A stretch of 64,000 nt of DNA from Nocardioides alcanivorans (GTDB lineage: Bacteria > Actinomycetota > Actinomycetes > Propionibacteriales > Nocardioidaceae), in the NCBI RefSeq assembly GCF_021555175.1, contig NZ_JAKGRW010000019.1, positions 372,001 to 436,000 of the forward strand, in the 5' to 3' direction. The notes below the pieces were generated by a model. The model was not told the origin of the DNA. It worked only from the letters and a program-made list of their open reading frames with translations, and made no database searches. This document shows, in pieces, positions 10,601 through 19,736 of the stretch. Every line of letters begins with the position of its first letter. Within the stretch, counting starts at the first letter, position 1. A program made the translations under genes and the position numbers.

Positions 10601-11982
10601 TGCTGGTCACCGGTGCGGTCGCGGAAGCCGACGATCAGGTCGCCGTTGTTCTCGACCACGATGTCGGTCATCCACGCCTGCGGGTCCGGGATCTGACCCG
10701 ACTTGTTGGAGCAGGTGATGCCCTCGTCGTTCCACGGGCGGTACGTCGTCATGTCGCGCCCGGCACAGGCAGCGCCGTTGTACTCGCGACGAGTGCTGAG
10801 GCTCTGGTCCATGACCATGTCGAGGGGCTCGTAGGTGTCGGCGTCGAACGTCAGGACGATCGCCTTCATGTCGGCAGGCACCTGGGTGGACTCGGCCGAG
10901 CACACGCCGCCGACGTAGAGGACGCCGTTGCGCTCACCGAGCGCAGCGGGCCGCCAGTCGTCAGCCGTGGTGCAGCCAGGGTTCGCGGACAGGTCGACCA
11001 CGTGGGTGGGGGCACCCATGGTCGCCTCGCTGGCGTCGTACACGTAGAGCTCGCGGGTGAACAGGTTGATCACCTGGAGGTCGTTGCCGTCCTCGCTGAC
11101 GTCGAGGTCACCGAGGCTCTCCTTGCCGACGGCGGAAGCGAAGTTCCAGTCGGTGCGGCCGCCGGGCAGCTCGTCATAGGTGTGCGGGGTGGACCCGACG
11201 TTGGGCACCGTGCCCCACAGGGTCGTGCCGCCACCGGTCGCGTCACTCACATAGATCGCGCCGGGGCCGTCGGGGCCGTAGTCGCTGCCCCGCTTGGCGA
11301 AGGCACCGGCGAAGACCCGCTTGTCCTGCTTGCGAACGCCGATGCCGTAGAGGGCGCCGGTGTCAGCCTTCGTCGCCAAGGTGGTCTTGGCGACATCCGT
11401 GCCCTCGGCGCGGTAGGGCGCCGTCACGAGGGTGTCGTTGGCGGCATTGTCGTTGGTGCGACCCGCGGAGTTGAACATCGCCGGCTGGCAGGCCGTCACG
11501 ATCAGCGGGTTGGAGTTGCAGTAGTCGCGAATGTCCCAGAAAGCGGTCGTGACCTCGACGGTCTGGTCGGCACCCACGGTGACGAACTCGTCGTTGGAGG
11601 ACAGCGCGTTGCCCGGGCGAGCGGTGGCAGGCGTCGGGGTCGCCCAGGCCGGTGCCGGGCTGAGGATCGCCTGGTCGGGGTTGTCGACCTCGATCCGGTA
11701 GCTGCCGGGAGCACCGACCACGGTGATCGTGCCGTCGGCTCCTGTCGTGAGCACTTCGGTCGTGCCGGACTCACTGGTGACCCGGACGGCCGCGCCGGCG
11801 AGGCCGGGCTCGACGAACGGGTCGTCCCACGTGCCGTTGCCGTTGTAGTCCTGGACGACGCGAATGGTCACGGTGCCGTCACCGGGGGCCGCGGCTGCGG
11901 GAGTCGTCACACCAAGTGCGGTGAGACCTCCTGCGGTCACCGCGATCGCGGCGACGGAGGCTGCCCAGGGCGATGTTCGCAT
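7676..11982 (-). CDS. giant secreted SdrD-B-repeat protein ending in a class F-like sortase domain, frameshifted
   Basis: After repair the protein has about 1435 residues. A Sec signal peptide (MRTSPWAASVAAIAVTAGG, ending AAAA) is followed by a short SdrD-B-like strand, a large Asp/Gly-rich region (about 100-610) that may be a beta-propeller, and four SdrD-B-like repeats with WIDTDGNGVQDAGE or similar and LDFGF ends. Next comes a basic linker and, in the last 150 residues, a sortase fold: VVAAHVSDN supplies the catalytic His and VLVTC the Cys. The frame breaks at a run of four G (9748-9751); one added base gives FPQIEVTTGN and joins the halves. The ATG has a GGGGGAGGGG ribosome site. There is no LPXTG or membrane anchor of its own. 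Confidence 0.82.
9032..9505 (-). repeat. identical 75-bp direct repeats inside the SdrD-B region
   Basis: Bases 9032-9106 recur without a mismatch at 9431-9505, a period of 399 bp (133 codons, one SdrD-B unit). They encode the DGKYSFDNLPPLPAGESYTV segment. The identity suggests recent unit duplication or gene conversion, so repeat number could vary between strains. Confidence 0.85.
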
Positions 11983-12166
11983 CGGGCCGCCCCTCCCCCG
12001 CCTTGCTGGATGCCGTTTGCGTTCCACGCCCGTCTCCTGTCTCCTCGGAACCGAGCCCGAGGTGTCGTGTTGCAGCGGAACGCGCGCGAGACCCGTCCCC
12101 ATGTCACGGGGGAGACTAGGAACGGCAGAAGACCCTGTCTGCGGAATCAGTGCCCAATACACCGAT

Positions 12167-12186
12167 TGACCCCCTTATGGGGGTCA
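12167..12186. promoter_or_regulatory. TGACCCCC-N4-GGGGGTCA palindrome, putative operator
   Basis: TGACCCCCTTATGGGGGTCA is a perfect 8-bp inverted repeat with a TTAT spacer, about 185 bp upstream of the surface protein ATG and 30 bp before the end of response regulator 1. It is the best copy of a motif found at three promoters here. Confidence 0.65.
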
Positions 12187-12216
12187 GTGGATCGGGGACC
12201 CGACGCCCGTTGGGGG

Positions 12217-12915
12217 TCAGACGCCACCCTCGCCGAGGTCACGCAGCAAGCCGTCCTGCCTGGCCACTCGGTTGAGCTCCACCTTCGTCCGGGCCGGACG
12301 TCCCACGGCGGCGTACTTGGCCTTCACCCTGCTGATGTACTTCTTCGCGGTTCCGCGACGTACGCCGAGCTGGGACGCGACCGCATCGAGGGTGTGCCCC
12401 GCCGCGTAGAGGGCGAGGGCCCTGCTCTCCTGCTCGCTGAGCTCCGGTCGTTCCTGCCGCGGCGAGATCACTGCCTCGAGTTCCGGGGTCCGCCAGACAC
12501 CGTTGGCCAGCACCGCCCACAACGCGCCGACGATGTCCTCCTCGGAGTCACGCTTGCCGAGCACGCCGGTCACCCCGGCGGCGAGCATCGCGCGCACCTG
12601 GGTGGGTGAACCCATCGCGGAGAGCACCAACACCCGCATGCCGCTGCGGATCAGCTCGCGCACTGCCGGTGGACTGGCACTCGGACCGCGATCGGCCTGG
12701 AGATCGAGCACGACCAGGTGCGGGTGGCCGGACGGAGGCGTGCGCTCGAGCCAGCGCAGGAACAGGGGGAACGTCTCGCACTGCAACACCACCCGGATGT
12801 TGGGTTGGCGTTCCAGGAGCGACACCAGTGCCTGTCGCTGCAGCCGATGGTCCTCGACCACGGCGATCCGCCACGCGAACGGAGCACCCGCGCGGTTCGC
12901 CCGCTCGGTTTCCAC
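12217..12915 (-). CDS. response regulator with LuxR-type DNA-binding domain (RR1)
   Basis: A 232-residue two-component regulator. The receiver has the acidic pair Glu21-Asp22 (VVEDH), the phospho-acceptor Asp71 (VVLDLQ), the switch Ser in VLVLSAM and the Lys in VLGKRD. The C-terminal HTH contains HTLDAVASQLGVRRGTAKKY, then ISRVKAKYAAVG. The GTG start is preceded by AGGAGG at good spacing; a longer ATG form (to 12966) is less likely. It is a paralogue of RR2 (15381-16040) and the last gene of a leftward signalling cluster, just before the sortase-fused surface protein gene that it may control. Confidence 0.88.
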   Translation of the reverse strand: METERANRAGAPFAWRIAVVEDHRLQRQALVSLLERQPNIRVVLQCETFPLFLRWLERTPPSGHPHLVVLDLQADRGPSASPPAVRELIRSGMRVLVLSAMGSPTQVRAMLAAGVTGVLGKRDSEEDIVGALWAVLANGVWRTPELEAVISPRQERPELSEQESRALALYAAGHTLDAVASQLGVRRGTAKKYISRVKAKYAAVGRPARTKVELNRVARQDGLLRDLGEGGV

Positions 12916-13003
12916 CGAACCCCTCCTGCCGCCAATGCTGTCGTCGCGACGGTAGGAAACAAGCAAGCGGGCGAGCCCACGTTTGGTGCTCGCGACACGA
13001 AAT

Positions 13004-13023
13004 GACCCCCTATTGGGGGTCTG
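13004..13023. promoter_or_regulatory. TGACCCCC-N4-GGGGGTCT palindrome upstream of RR1
   Basis: TGACCCCCTATTGGGGGTCT lies 89 bp before the GTG of RR1 and 17 bp after the stop of the kinase-like gene. It has the same arms and spacer length as the sites at 12167 and 7456, so RR1 may control itself. Confidence 0.6.
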
Positions 13024-13039
13024 TTCCGACCGCTGGTGC

Positions 13040-14074
13040 TCAGACCAGTGCGCGGAGGAGGTCTTGACCCGCGAAGGTCTCGACGCGCACCTGCACCTGA
13101 TCGGGAGACAACTGCTCCAGGGGGCGATCGCCGGCGATCAGCCGCGGATGCGGCGCCACCAGGGTGAAGGCCACCTCCTCCCCAGCAGGGTGCAGGCTCA
13201 CGGTCAGTTGTTCTCCCGGGGCGACGGATTCCACCGTCTGCAGGAGGAGCCCGCCCAACGTGTCGGCGAGCTCCGCGTTGTCGGGCTCGACCGTGCCCGA
13301 GCGCACCAGCAGGCGCACCCCGCGCCGATGGGCTCGCGCGAGGCCACGCATCAGCCATGGCCCCATCCGCACCAGGCTCGGATCGATCCGGATCAGTTCG
13401 CGCAGCTGCGCCTCGGCCTCGCCGCACCATCCCTGGACCTTCGGGTCGTGCGGATCGAGGCGACCCTGCGACAGCGCGACCAACAAGCGCCGGGCTCGTT
13501 GCAGTCCGACCTCCCGGCCCTGTGCGCGGATGTGCTCCGAGGCGAGCGTGGCGGCGCGCTCCGCCTGGGCCGCCACCTCGACCTCGTGGTCGGCCGAGGC
13601 TCGCTCCCCCAGTCTCTGCAGCAAGGAGTCGAACCCCAGCCAACCCACGGTCAGGTGGATCGAGAGGGCGCAGCCCACCATCACGATCCACGCAGTATCG
13701 GCGGACTCCGTGAGGGTCAGCGCGACCACGAGCGCCACGACTGCCTGCATGACCACCACCGCGAGAGCGACCAGACGGGAGCGGGAGAGCACTGCAGCCA
13801 CGATCATCAGACCCGAGTAGCTCACTGCCTTCCACTGCGTCGGGTGTTCGGATGCGAAGTCCGTAGGCGTCAGCGAGAGCACGAAGACCGCTCCACTGGC
13901 GACAACGAGCAGCAACACCGACCCTGCAGTGAGTGGCTTCCCCGGATCGTGCCGCCACCAGACGACCAACGTGGCCGCGGCCGCGACGCACACCGCCATC
14001 TGGGTGCCGTTCCACTCGCCCGGGCGGTCGACGAACTCCAGCAGGAAGCTGACCAGCAGCACCCCCAGGCCCAT
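13040..14074 (-). CDS. membrane sensor related to histidine kinases but lacking catalytic motifs
   Basis: A 344-residue protein with about five membrane segments in the first 160 residues, a helical linker (LGERASADHEVEVAAQAERA) and a C-terminal domain. The region after the linker (RARRLLVALSQGRLDPHDP) aligns by eye with the dimerisation helix of the neighbouring kinase, but the phospho-acceptor His is absent. No N box (NxxKHA) or G box (DxGxG) is seen. It therefore looks like a sensory pseudokinase or partner subunit for the kinase at 14111-15384. It may act as an input or inhibitor; that is inference. Confidence 0.6.
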   Translation of the reverse strand: MGLGVLLVSFLLEFVDRPGEWNGTQMAVCVAAAATLVVWWRHDPGKPLTAGSVLLLVVASGAVFVLSLTPTDFASEHPTQWKAVSYSGLMIVAAVLSRSRLVALAVVVMQAVVALVVALTLTESADTAWIVMVGCALSIHLTVGWLGFDSLLQRLGERASADHEVEVAAQAERAATLASEHIRAQGREVGLQRARRLLVALSQGRLDPHDPKVQGWCGEAEAQLRELIRIDPSLVRMGPWLMRGLARAHRRGVRLLVRSGTVEPDNAELADTLGGLLLQTVESVAPGEQLTVSLHPAGEEVAFTLVAPHPRLIAGDRPLEQLSPDQVQVRVETFAGQDLLRALV

Positions 14075-14110
14075 GCCCAGACCGCCCGCTGACGGAGGCC
14101 GATCACCAGC

Positions 14111-15384
14111 TCACCCACCGGCTGCGGCTCCGCCTTCGTCCCACGCCCCTTCGCGGCCCCCATCCGGAAGGTGACCGAGGTTCCGCCACCCGGGCGGGAG
14201 TCGACGTCGACGTCGACACCGACGTGCCGACACCGCTCGACCACCGAGCCGGAGAGCCCGCGCATCTGGACCTGCTCGGGGTCGAATCCCCGCCCGGCGT
14301 CGGAGACCGTGAGGTGGAGCCTGCCTCGATGCCGGCGTACGTCGCAACGCACCGCTGAGACACCCGCGTGCTTGCGGACGTTGAGCAGCACTTCGTGCAC
14401 GGCCCGTCCGACGGCGATCCACTGCCCGGCCGGCAGGTCTGCACTCGCCGCCGCGACCGCGTCGGGCGTCAGACCGGTGTGCTCGACCGCGAGTCCACTC
14501 TCCTCGAGCACCGCCAGGGGACCCCGATCACCGCCCAGCGGCTCGTCGGCGCCTGCCACCATCGCGGCGACCACCTCGGCGTCGCGAGCACAGCGCTCCC
14601 GGACCAGTGCGAGATCGCGGGTGGCGGCACCACCGCGCACGATGGCCCCCAAGGTGTTGATCACGGTGTCGTGGAGCACCCACCCGCGCTCCGCCGTACC
14701 CCGCGCCGCGCTGGTGGCCCAACTCGCGGCCCGCTGCTCAGCCGCGGCGACCCGGGCCTGCTCGTCCACCTGGTGGGCGAGGCGACTCAGCAGGGCGATG
14801 CCACAGCGGGTGGCGATCACGATGAAGACCGTGGCCGTCACGGCCCCGACGAAGAGACCGGACTCCCAGTCGGGATGGACCAGCAGGGGGACACCGCAGG
14901 CGACAACGACGCCGACCAGGGGCACCACGATCCCGGCCCGGCCGGGAATGAGCGCCATCGACAGCGCGGCGGTGAGGTGCAGCATCCAGATCGCGGCGAA
15001 GGTGGATGCGGATGCCATCGTCGGTGCCGTCAGCAGGTCGAGCGTGTTGCCGAGGTAGGTGAGGAGGATGAACGCCGGGCCGAGGACCGGTCGGCGGAGC
15101 GCCAGGAGGGCCACCGTGATGCAGATCAGGTGCATGGCCCCTGCGGCGACCACACCGACGGAGGGCCGCGAACCGACGACCTGACCGATGACGACGGCCA
15201 GCACGAGCACGTGCAGCGACACCACCGCACGGAGCACGACTTCACGCAGCGAGTTGACCAAGGTGCGACTGGCCCAGCCGGCGCCGGCCCGTGCCGGAGA
15301 CAACCCGTCGAGGAAGCCGCGCCAGAAGAAGGCCAGGGTCGTGGCGACGAGGGTCGGAACAGACCGCCCGCCCGGGAGCGTCAC
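14111..15384 (-). CDS. membrane sensor histidine kinase, probable 3' frameshift
   Basis: A NarL-type kinase with several membrane helices in the first 200 residues, then the dimerisation/phospho-acceptor helix (ERGWVLHDTVINTLG, His in LHD), the N box EVLLNVRKHAG and the G box SDAGRGFDP. The GTG start overlaps the RR2 stop as GTGA, so the two are translationally coupled. As sequenced the frame runs on to 13870, more than 200 bp into the next gene, with low-quality Trp/Ser/Cys-rich sequence. Restoring one base in the G run at 14146-14149 ends the protein at a TGA at 14111 and removes the overlap. I give that end. Confidence 0.75.
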
Positions 15385-16040
15385 GCGAGGTAGCCGTCGC
15401 GCTTCGCGACCTGGTTGAGCTCCAACTTGGAGCGCACCTGCTCGCCTGCGGCGGCGTACTTCGCCTTCACGCGGGCGAGGTACTTCTTCGCGGTGTCCGG
15501 CTGCACCCCCAGTGCCTGGGCCACCGCCTCCAGCGTCAGGCCGGAGGCGTAGAGCACCAGCGCCCGCTCCTCCTGGTCGCTCAGCCGCGGACGCTCGGGG
15601 TCGCCGGCCATCACGTTGGCCAGCTCAGGAGTCACCCAGGAGCCGCCTCCGAGCACCGACCACGCAGCCGCGAGCAGATCGGTCTCGGGATCCCGCTTGC
15701 CGACCACGCCGCCGATGCCCGCCCGCAGCACCTGCCGGACGAGGTCCGGCGAGGCGAGGGCAGAGACGACCAGCACCCGGATGCCGGCGTCGACCAACTC
15801 GCGCACGTGGGCCGGGTCGACGTTGGGCCCGCGGTCGACCTGCAGGTCGAGCACGACCAGGTGCGGATGGTTGGCACGCGGGGCCCGGGACAACCAGTCG
15901 CGCAGTGCGAGCAACGACTCGCCGCTCCACACCGGCACCAGTCCGGGGTGATCACCGAGGATCTCCTCGGTACGCCGCCGTTGCAACAGATGGTCCTCGA
16001 CGATCGCTATCCGTCGTTGGCCACGCAGCTGTTGGGTCAC
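15381..16040 (-). CDS. response regulator with LuxR-type DNA-binding domain (RR2)
   Basis: A 219-residue two-component regulator with acidic residues in AIVEDH, phospho-acceptor Asp65 (VVLDLQVDRGPN), switch Ser in VLVVSALAS and Lys in VVGKRD. The HTH is LTLEAVAQALGVQPDTAKKY, then LARVKAKYAAAG. It is clearly paralogous to RR1, with shared HPHLVVLDLQ and AKKY-RVKAKYAA blocks. It is the first gene of the cluster RR2-kinase-pseudokinase-RR1. The GTG start lies at the end of a promoter region with an inverted repeat (16054-16083). Confidence 0.9.
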   Translation of the reverse strand: MTQQLRGQRRIAIVEDHLLQRRRTEEILGDHPGLVPVWSGESLLALRDWLSRAPRANHPHLVVLDLQVDRGPNVDPAHVRELVDAGIRVLVVSALASPDLVRQVLRAGIGGVVGKRDPETDLLAAAWSVLGGGSWVTPELANVMAGDPERPRLSDQEERALVLYASGLTLEAVAQALGVQPDTAKKYLARVKAKYAAAGEQVRSKLELNQVAKRDGYLA

Positions 16041-16053
16041 GATCCAGAAGACT

Positions 16054-16083
16054 ACTCACGAACTGCACTTATCGTGCGTGAGT
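16054..16083. promoter_or_regulatory. inverted repeat upstream of RR2
   Basis: ACTCACG at 16054-16060 and CGTGAGT at 16077-16083 form a 7-bp inverted repeat with centres about two helical turns apart, 14 bp upstream of the RR2 GTG. It is a candidate regulator site but differs from the G/C palindromes of the RR1 group. Confidence 0.4.
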
Positions 16084-16211
16084 TCCACGCCCCGATCCGT
16101 CCTTGACATCGCAGTCCTTGGGTGGCGACACCTTGAACGTGGTCGTGGTGCTGTCCCCTCGGCCACGTCACCACGAGCGTGCCCGTGATCTCGTCGACGC
16201 ACTCGGAGGGT

Positions 16212-16951
16212 TCAGCGCTGACCGGCAAGCAGCACCGTCGACGCTGCGGCTGCGAGACCTTCGATCTCGTCGTGGGGCGGGACGACCGTCACCGTTGCCA
16301 GCTCACCGGACCGGTCACCGAGGTAGGACTCGAACCGGAGCAGATTGCCCTCGTCGTCGATCCAGTAGCGCGTGCGGGACTCGCGCGCATCGCTCCCTGG
16401 GCGGGGCGCGGGCCTTCCATCACCGTGACCCTGGTGCCGTCGACCTCGTCGTGACGGAGGAACCTGGCGGAGTTCTGCTGCAGCAGCACCGGGTTCTCCG
16501 GGCGGTCCGCGCCGAGCGTCAGCGCAAGCATCATGAAGATGTCCTGCGGGACCTCGGTCGTGAGCCTCCGGGTGGACCACTCATCCGCAGCCGGCAGGTC
16601 GTCACCGAGCGGCGCCGTGCCCAGCGCCTTCGAGTCCCACAGGATGAACCTCTCGGCGCCATCGGACTCCATCCGCCCCCAGGCCAGGCCGGCGTGCAGG
16701 TCGAGGGTCACGTCGAGCTCGGTCGCCGGGGTCCCCGGCCACTCCATCTCGACCGGGACGGTCTCCTGCTGGTGCAGACGGAAGCGCGTGAGCGAGAGGA
16801 GCTCGGCCTCCTCCGACGTCAACGCACGTGGATCGTCGCCGGGCTCCGTCGGTTCGTCGTCGCCGCAGGCAGTGAGCAGGGTCGCGGCCAGCGCGGCAGC
16901 GATCAGGACGCGGCGATGGACAGCGGCGCCTGCAGGCCCCGTCGAGGTCAT
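16212..16951 (-). CDS. lipoprotein of unknown function, frameshifted
   Basis: After repair the product has about 246 residues. The N-terminus has a lipoprotein signal with lipobox LLTAC followed by the acidic linker GDDEPTEPG. The body resembles LppX/LprG-like or outer-surface lipoproteins (ELDVTLDLHAGLAWGRMESD and later RTRYWIDDEGNLLRFESYL), but I cannot assign a family firmly. The frame breaks at a run of four G at 16403-16406; one added base joins the two parts. It diverges from the beta-helix lipoprotein gene at 17089. Confidence 0.6.
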
Positions 16952-17088
16952 CTGAAAGCCTCTCGGAATCACCGTCGGAGCCGGCGGTGTGCACAACTTG
17001 TCAACGCCGAACGCTATCATCGGCGCGCCCGATCTCCCCGCACAGTCACCCACCCGGCCATGGCCGCGGTTCGAACGAAAGTTGTGAC

Positions 17089-18405
17089 ATGCCGTTCCGC
17101 CTGCGTCCAGTCGCCCAGGTGGCGGCCCTTCTCCTGACCGCCGGAGTCCTCGCTGGGTGCGGCAGCGACGACAAGGCGGCGGACGCGCCGGTCGAGACCC
17201 AGCCGGTCGTCCACGTCCCCGCCGATGCAGCGACGATCTCCGAGGCGATGGACAAGGTGGCCGAGGACGGACTCGTCCTCGTCAGCGCCGGCACCTATGC
17301 CGAAGAAGTGCTGGTCAACGTCCCCGGCGTCACGTTGCGGGGTGCCGATCGCAACGGCGTCGTGATCACCGGCGAAGGCACCCGCACCGCTGGCGTCATC
17401 GCGATCGCCGACGGTGTACGCGTCGAGAACCTCACCGTCACCGACACCCTGCTGTACGGCGTGCTGGTCACCGGCACGCACGACGGCGACGAGGCCCTGA
17501 CCCCGGCGCAGACCGGATATGACGAGTTCGACCCGGAGCGGTTCCCGCCCCTGCAACGCTTCGCCGTCGACCATGTGACCGCGACGAACAACGGGCTCTA
17601 CGGCATCTATGCCTTCAACACCCAGCACGGCACGATCACGAACTCCTGGGCGTCGGGCTCCGCCGACAGTGGTTTCTACGTGGGTCAGTGCCGCGACTGC
17701 GACATCGTCGTCTCCGACAACGTCGCCACCCGCAACGCCGTCGGCTTCGAGAACGCCAACGCCTCCGACTCACTGACGATCGTGCGCAACCGCTTCAGCG
17801 ACAACCGCGTCGGCCTCACGCTCACCTCCAACTACCAGGAGGCGTTCGTGCCCCAGAAGGGGAATCTCGTTGCAGGCAACGTGATCAGCGACAACTCCGA
17901 CGCCGACTCCCCGCTGCAGGCCGACGGCGGCTACGGGATCGGCGTGGGCATCGCGGGCGGCCAGGACAACACCCTGCTGCGCAACCTGATCAGCGGCAAC
18001 ATCAACGCCGGCGTGATCGTGCAGAACGCCGAGGACGTCGTCTCCTCCGGCAACACCCTGCAGGACAACACCTTCACCGACAACCGTGCCGACGTCGTGA
18101 ACCTGTCGCTCGAGGCCTACCCGGCGAGCAACACCTGCCTCAAGGGGCCGGACGTCGCGACCCTGCTCCTGCACCCGGCCGATTTCGGTCTCTCCTGCAC
18201 CGCCGACCCCGATCCCGCTGCCGCCCCGCTGAAGGCGTTGACCGTGCCCGACGGCGTCTCGTTCCTCGAGGTGACGAAGCCCGGTGACCTGCCAAGCCTG
18301 CCCGCATCGGACGACGTACCGGAGCGGCTGCCCGACACCGTCGAGCACCCCGACATCGACGCGGTGAAGACGCCGAAACCATCGCTGCTGGCGGATCTCG
18401 GCTGA
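17089..18405 (+). CDS. right-handed parallel beta-helix lipoprotein
   Basis: A 438-residue exported protein with lipobox LAGC at about residue 24. The body has repeating beta-helix turns (GVTLRGADRNGVVITG, VRVENLTVTDT, NNGLYGIYAFNTQHGTITNS, NRFSDNRVGLTLTSN), as in NosD, pectate-lyase-like and carbohydrate-binding proteins. A CRDC pair lies in the middle. The last 90 residues are Pro/Asp-rich and outside the helix. Its TGA overlaps the ATG of the DyP peroxidase gene (TGATG), so the two are made together. The ligand is unknown. Confidence 0.8.
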   Translation: MPFRLRPVAQVAALLLTAGVLAGCGSDDKAADAPVETQPVVHVPADAATISEAMDKVAEDGLVLVSAGTYAEEVLVNVPGVTLRGADRNGVVITGEGTRTAGVIAIADGVRVENLTVTDTLLYGVLVTGTHDGDEALTPAQTGYDEFDPERFPPLQRFAVDHVTATNNGLYGIYAFNTQHGTITNSWASGSADSGFYVGQCRDCDIVVSDNVATRNAVGFENANASDSLTIVRNRFSDNRVGLTLTSNYQEAFVPQKGNLVAGNVISDNSDADSPLQADGGYGIGVGIAGGQDNTLLRNLISGNINAGVIVQNAEDVVSSGNTLQDNTFTDNRADVVNLSLEAYPASNTCLKGPDVATLLLHPADFGLSCTADPDPAAAPLKALTVPDGVSFLEVTKPGDLPSLPASDDVPERLPDTVEHPDIDAVKTPKPSLLADLG

Positions 18406-19604
18406 TGGGCGCCGCACACCCCCGGGGTACGTCGCGGCGAAGGTTCCTGGCGGCCGGCGGTGCCGGGCTGGCCACGGCCGCGCTCGGTGCCGTGGTTGCC
18501 CGGGAGCTCGAGCCCGAGCCAGCCACCCCGACCGCCGCTCAGCCCGCGGTCCCCGCAGAGCAGATCGGCCGGGTCGATCCGCACGGCGTGCACCAGGCAG
18601 GCCTGCACCTGCCGACCCGGCCGCCGACGCACCTCTACTTCCACGTCTTCGACGCAGGTGCGGGCCTGACTGTTGCCCATCTCCAACGGACACTGGCGAC
18701 TCTCGGCGACGACATCACCTCGTTGACCGCGCTCGATCCCCGCGATCCCCGGCTCCTGACCGATCCGGAGCTGCTCACCGTGCAGATCGGAATCGGCGAG
18801 CGGCTGCTGGCCCTCACCGGGGTCGAGGTGCCGCTGGCCCTCCCCGAGTTCGCGCGGAGCTCAGCGATCCCCGACCGCTGCCGGGGCGGCGACCTCGTCA
18901 TCGCCGTGGCGGCCGACGCCCCGGAGACGACCGCGCAGGTCAGCGACGCGATCACCGGCGTCCTGGCCCGGGCCGGTTTCACTCCACGCTGGAGCCAGCT
19001 CACCTGGCGCCCCAAGGGGGAAGGCATGGTGACGATCAACCCGCTCGGCTTCGACGACGGCATCGTGCAGCCCGAGACGACCTCCGGCACGCCGGACCAC
19101 GTGTTCCTCACGGAAGGCGCTGCCGCCGGCGCGTCCGTCGGCGTCGTACGACGGTTCGAGCTCGACACCGCCGGCTTCGCGGAGCTCGACGTGCCCGAGC
19201 AGGAGGCGATCTTCGGGCGGGTCCGGGCGACCGGTGCACCGCTGAGCGGCGGCGCGAAGTTCGACGACCCCAACCTGCTCGCCAAGACACCACACGGCGT
19301 CTACCTGATCCCCACCGGATCACACGTCCGCGCCGCCCACCCCTCCTTCACCGACAGCACCGTGATGCTGCGCCGCAGCTATGGGTTCCGCGAATCGGTT
19401 GACGGCCGACCCGACCGCTCGGGACTGCTCTTCATGAGCTTCCAGGACGACGTGGAGGTCTTCAGCCGCACCCAACTGCGGATGGACCGCGAAGACCGTC
19501 TGATGGACTTCGCCACCCCCACTGCCGAGATCGCCTTCCTCGTCCTCCCCGGCTTCGACGCCGACCGCCCCCTGGGCTCGCCCCTCTTCACCGGCCGACC
19601 CTGA
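18405..19604 (+). CDS. Tat-exported DyP-type heme peroxidase
   Basis: A 399-residue protein with a twin-arginine signal (SRRRFLAAGGAGLATAALG). The mature part matches DyP peroxidases. GFDDGIVQPE is the GxxDG motif with the distal catalytic Asp, GSHVRAAHP contains the proximal heme His, and MLRRSYGF carries the conserved distal Arg region. Export by Tat implies that it folds, probably with heme, in the cytoplasm. EfeB-type DyPs work with iron uptake, but no EfeU or EfeO is adjacent. The coupled partner is the beta-helix lipoprotein, suggesting a joint extracellular oxidation role (inference). Confidence 0.88.
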   Translation: MGAAHPRGTSRRRFLAAGGAGLATAALGAVVARELEPEPATPTAAQPAVPAEQIGRVDPHGVHQAGLHLPTRPPTHLYFHVFDAGAGLTVAHLQRTLATLGDDITSLTALDPRDPRLLTDPELLTVQIGIGERLLALTGVEVPLALPEFARSSAIPDRCRGGDLVIAVAADAPETTAQVSDAITGVLARAGFTPRWSQLTWRPKGEGMVTINPLGFDDGIVQPETTSGTPDHVFLTEGAAAGASVGVVRRFELDTAGFAELDVPEQEAIFGRVRATGAPLSGGAKFDDPNLLAKTPHGVYLIPTGSHVRAAHPSFTDSTVMLRRSYGFRESVDGRPDRSGLLFMSFQDDVEVFSRTQLRMDREDRLMDFATPTAEIAFLVLPGFDADRPLGSPLFTGRP

Positions 19605-19703
19605 GCGGTCCCGGGTCCGCGGACCGAACCTCAGCGCCACGGGACGGCCGGCCAGGAATTGGGTCGCGATCGGATCTTTCGACTACCTTGATCAGTCATA
19701 TCT

Positions 19704-19715
19704 ATCACTAGTGAT
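19704..19715. promoter_or_regulatory. ATCACTAGTGAT palindrome in the AT-rich promoter of the sulfur operon
   Basis: A perfect 12-bp palindrome within an AT-rich island (about 19685-19725) just upstream of the TauE-CysD-CysN operon. It may be the operator of a sulfur regulator. Confidence 0.45.
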
Positions 19716-19736
19716 TCACTTGACCTAGGAGTCTGG

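Noticed and set aside
8231..12609. Two very long plus-strand open frames (541 and 900 codons) opposite the surface protein gene
   Set aside because: They are antisense shadows of GC-rich coding DNA, with Arg/Val/His-rich sequence and no domains. The minus strand has a signal peptide, repeats and a sortase domain.
13870..14110. Run-on C-terminus of the histidine kinase into the next gene
   Set aside because: The extra residues are a shadow of the pseudokinase gene; one restored base gives a stop at 14111.
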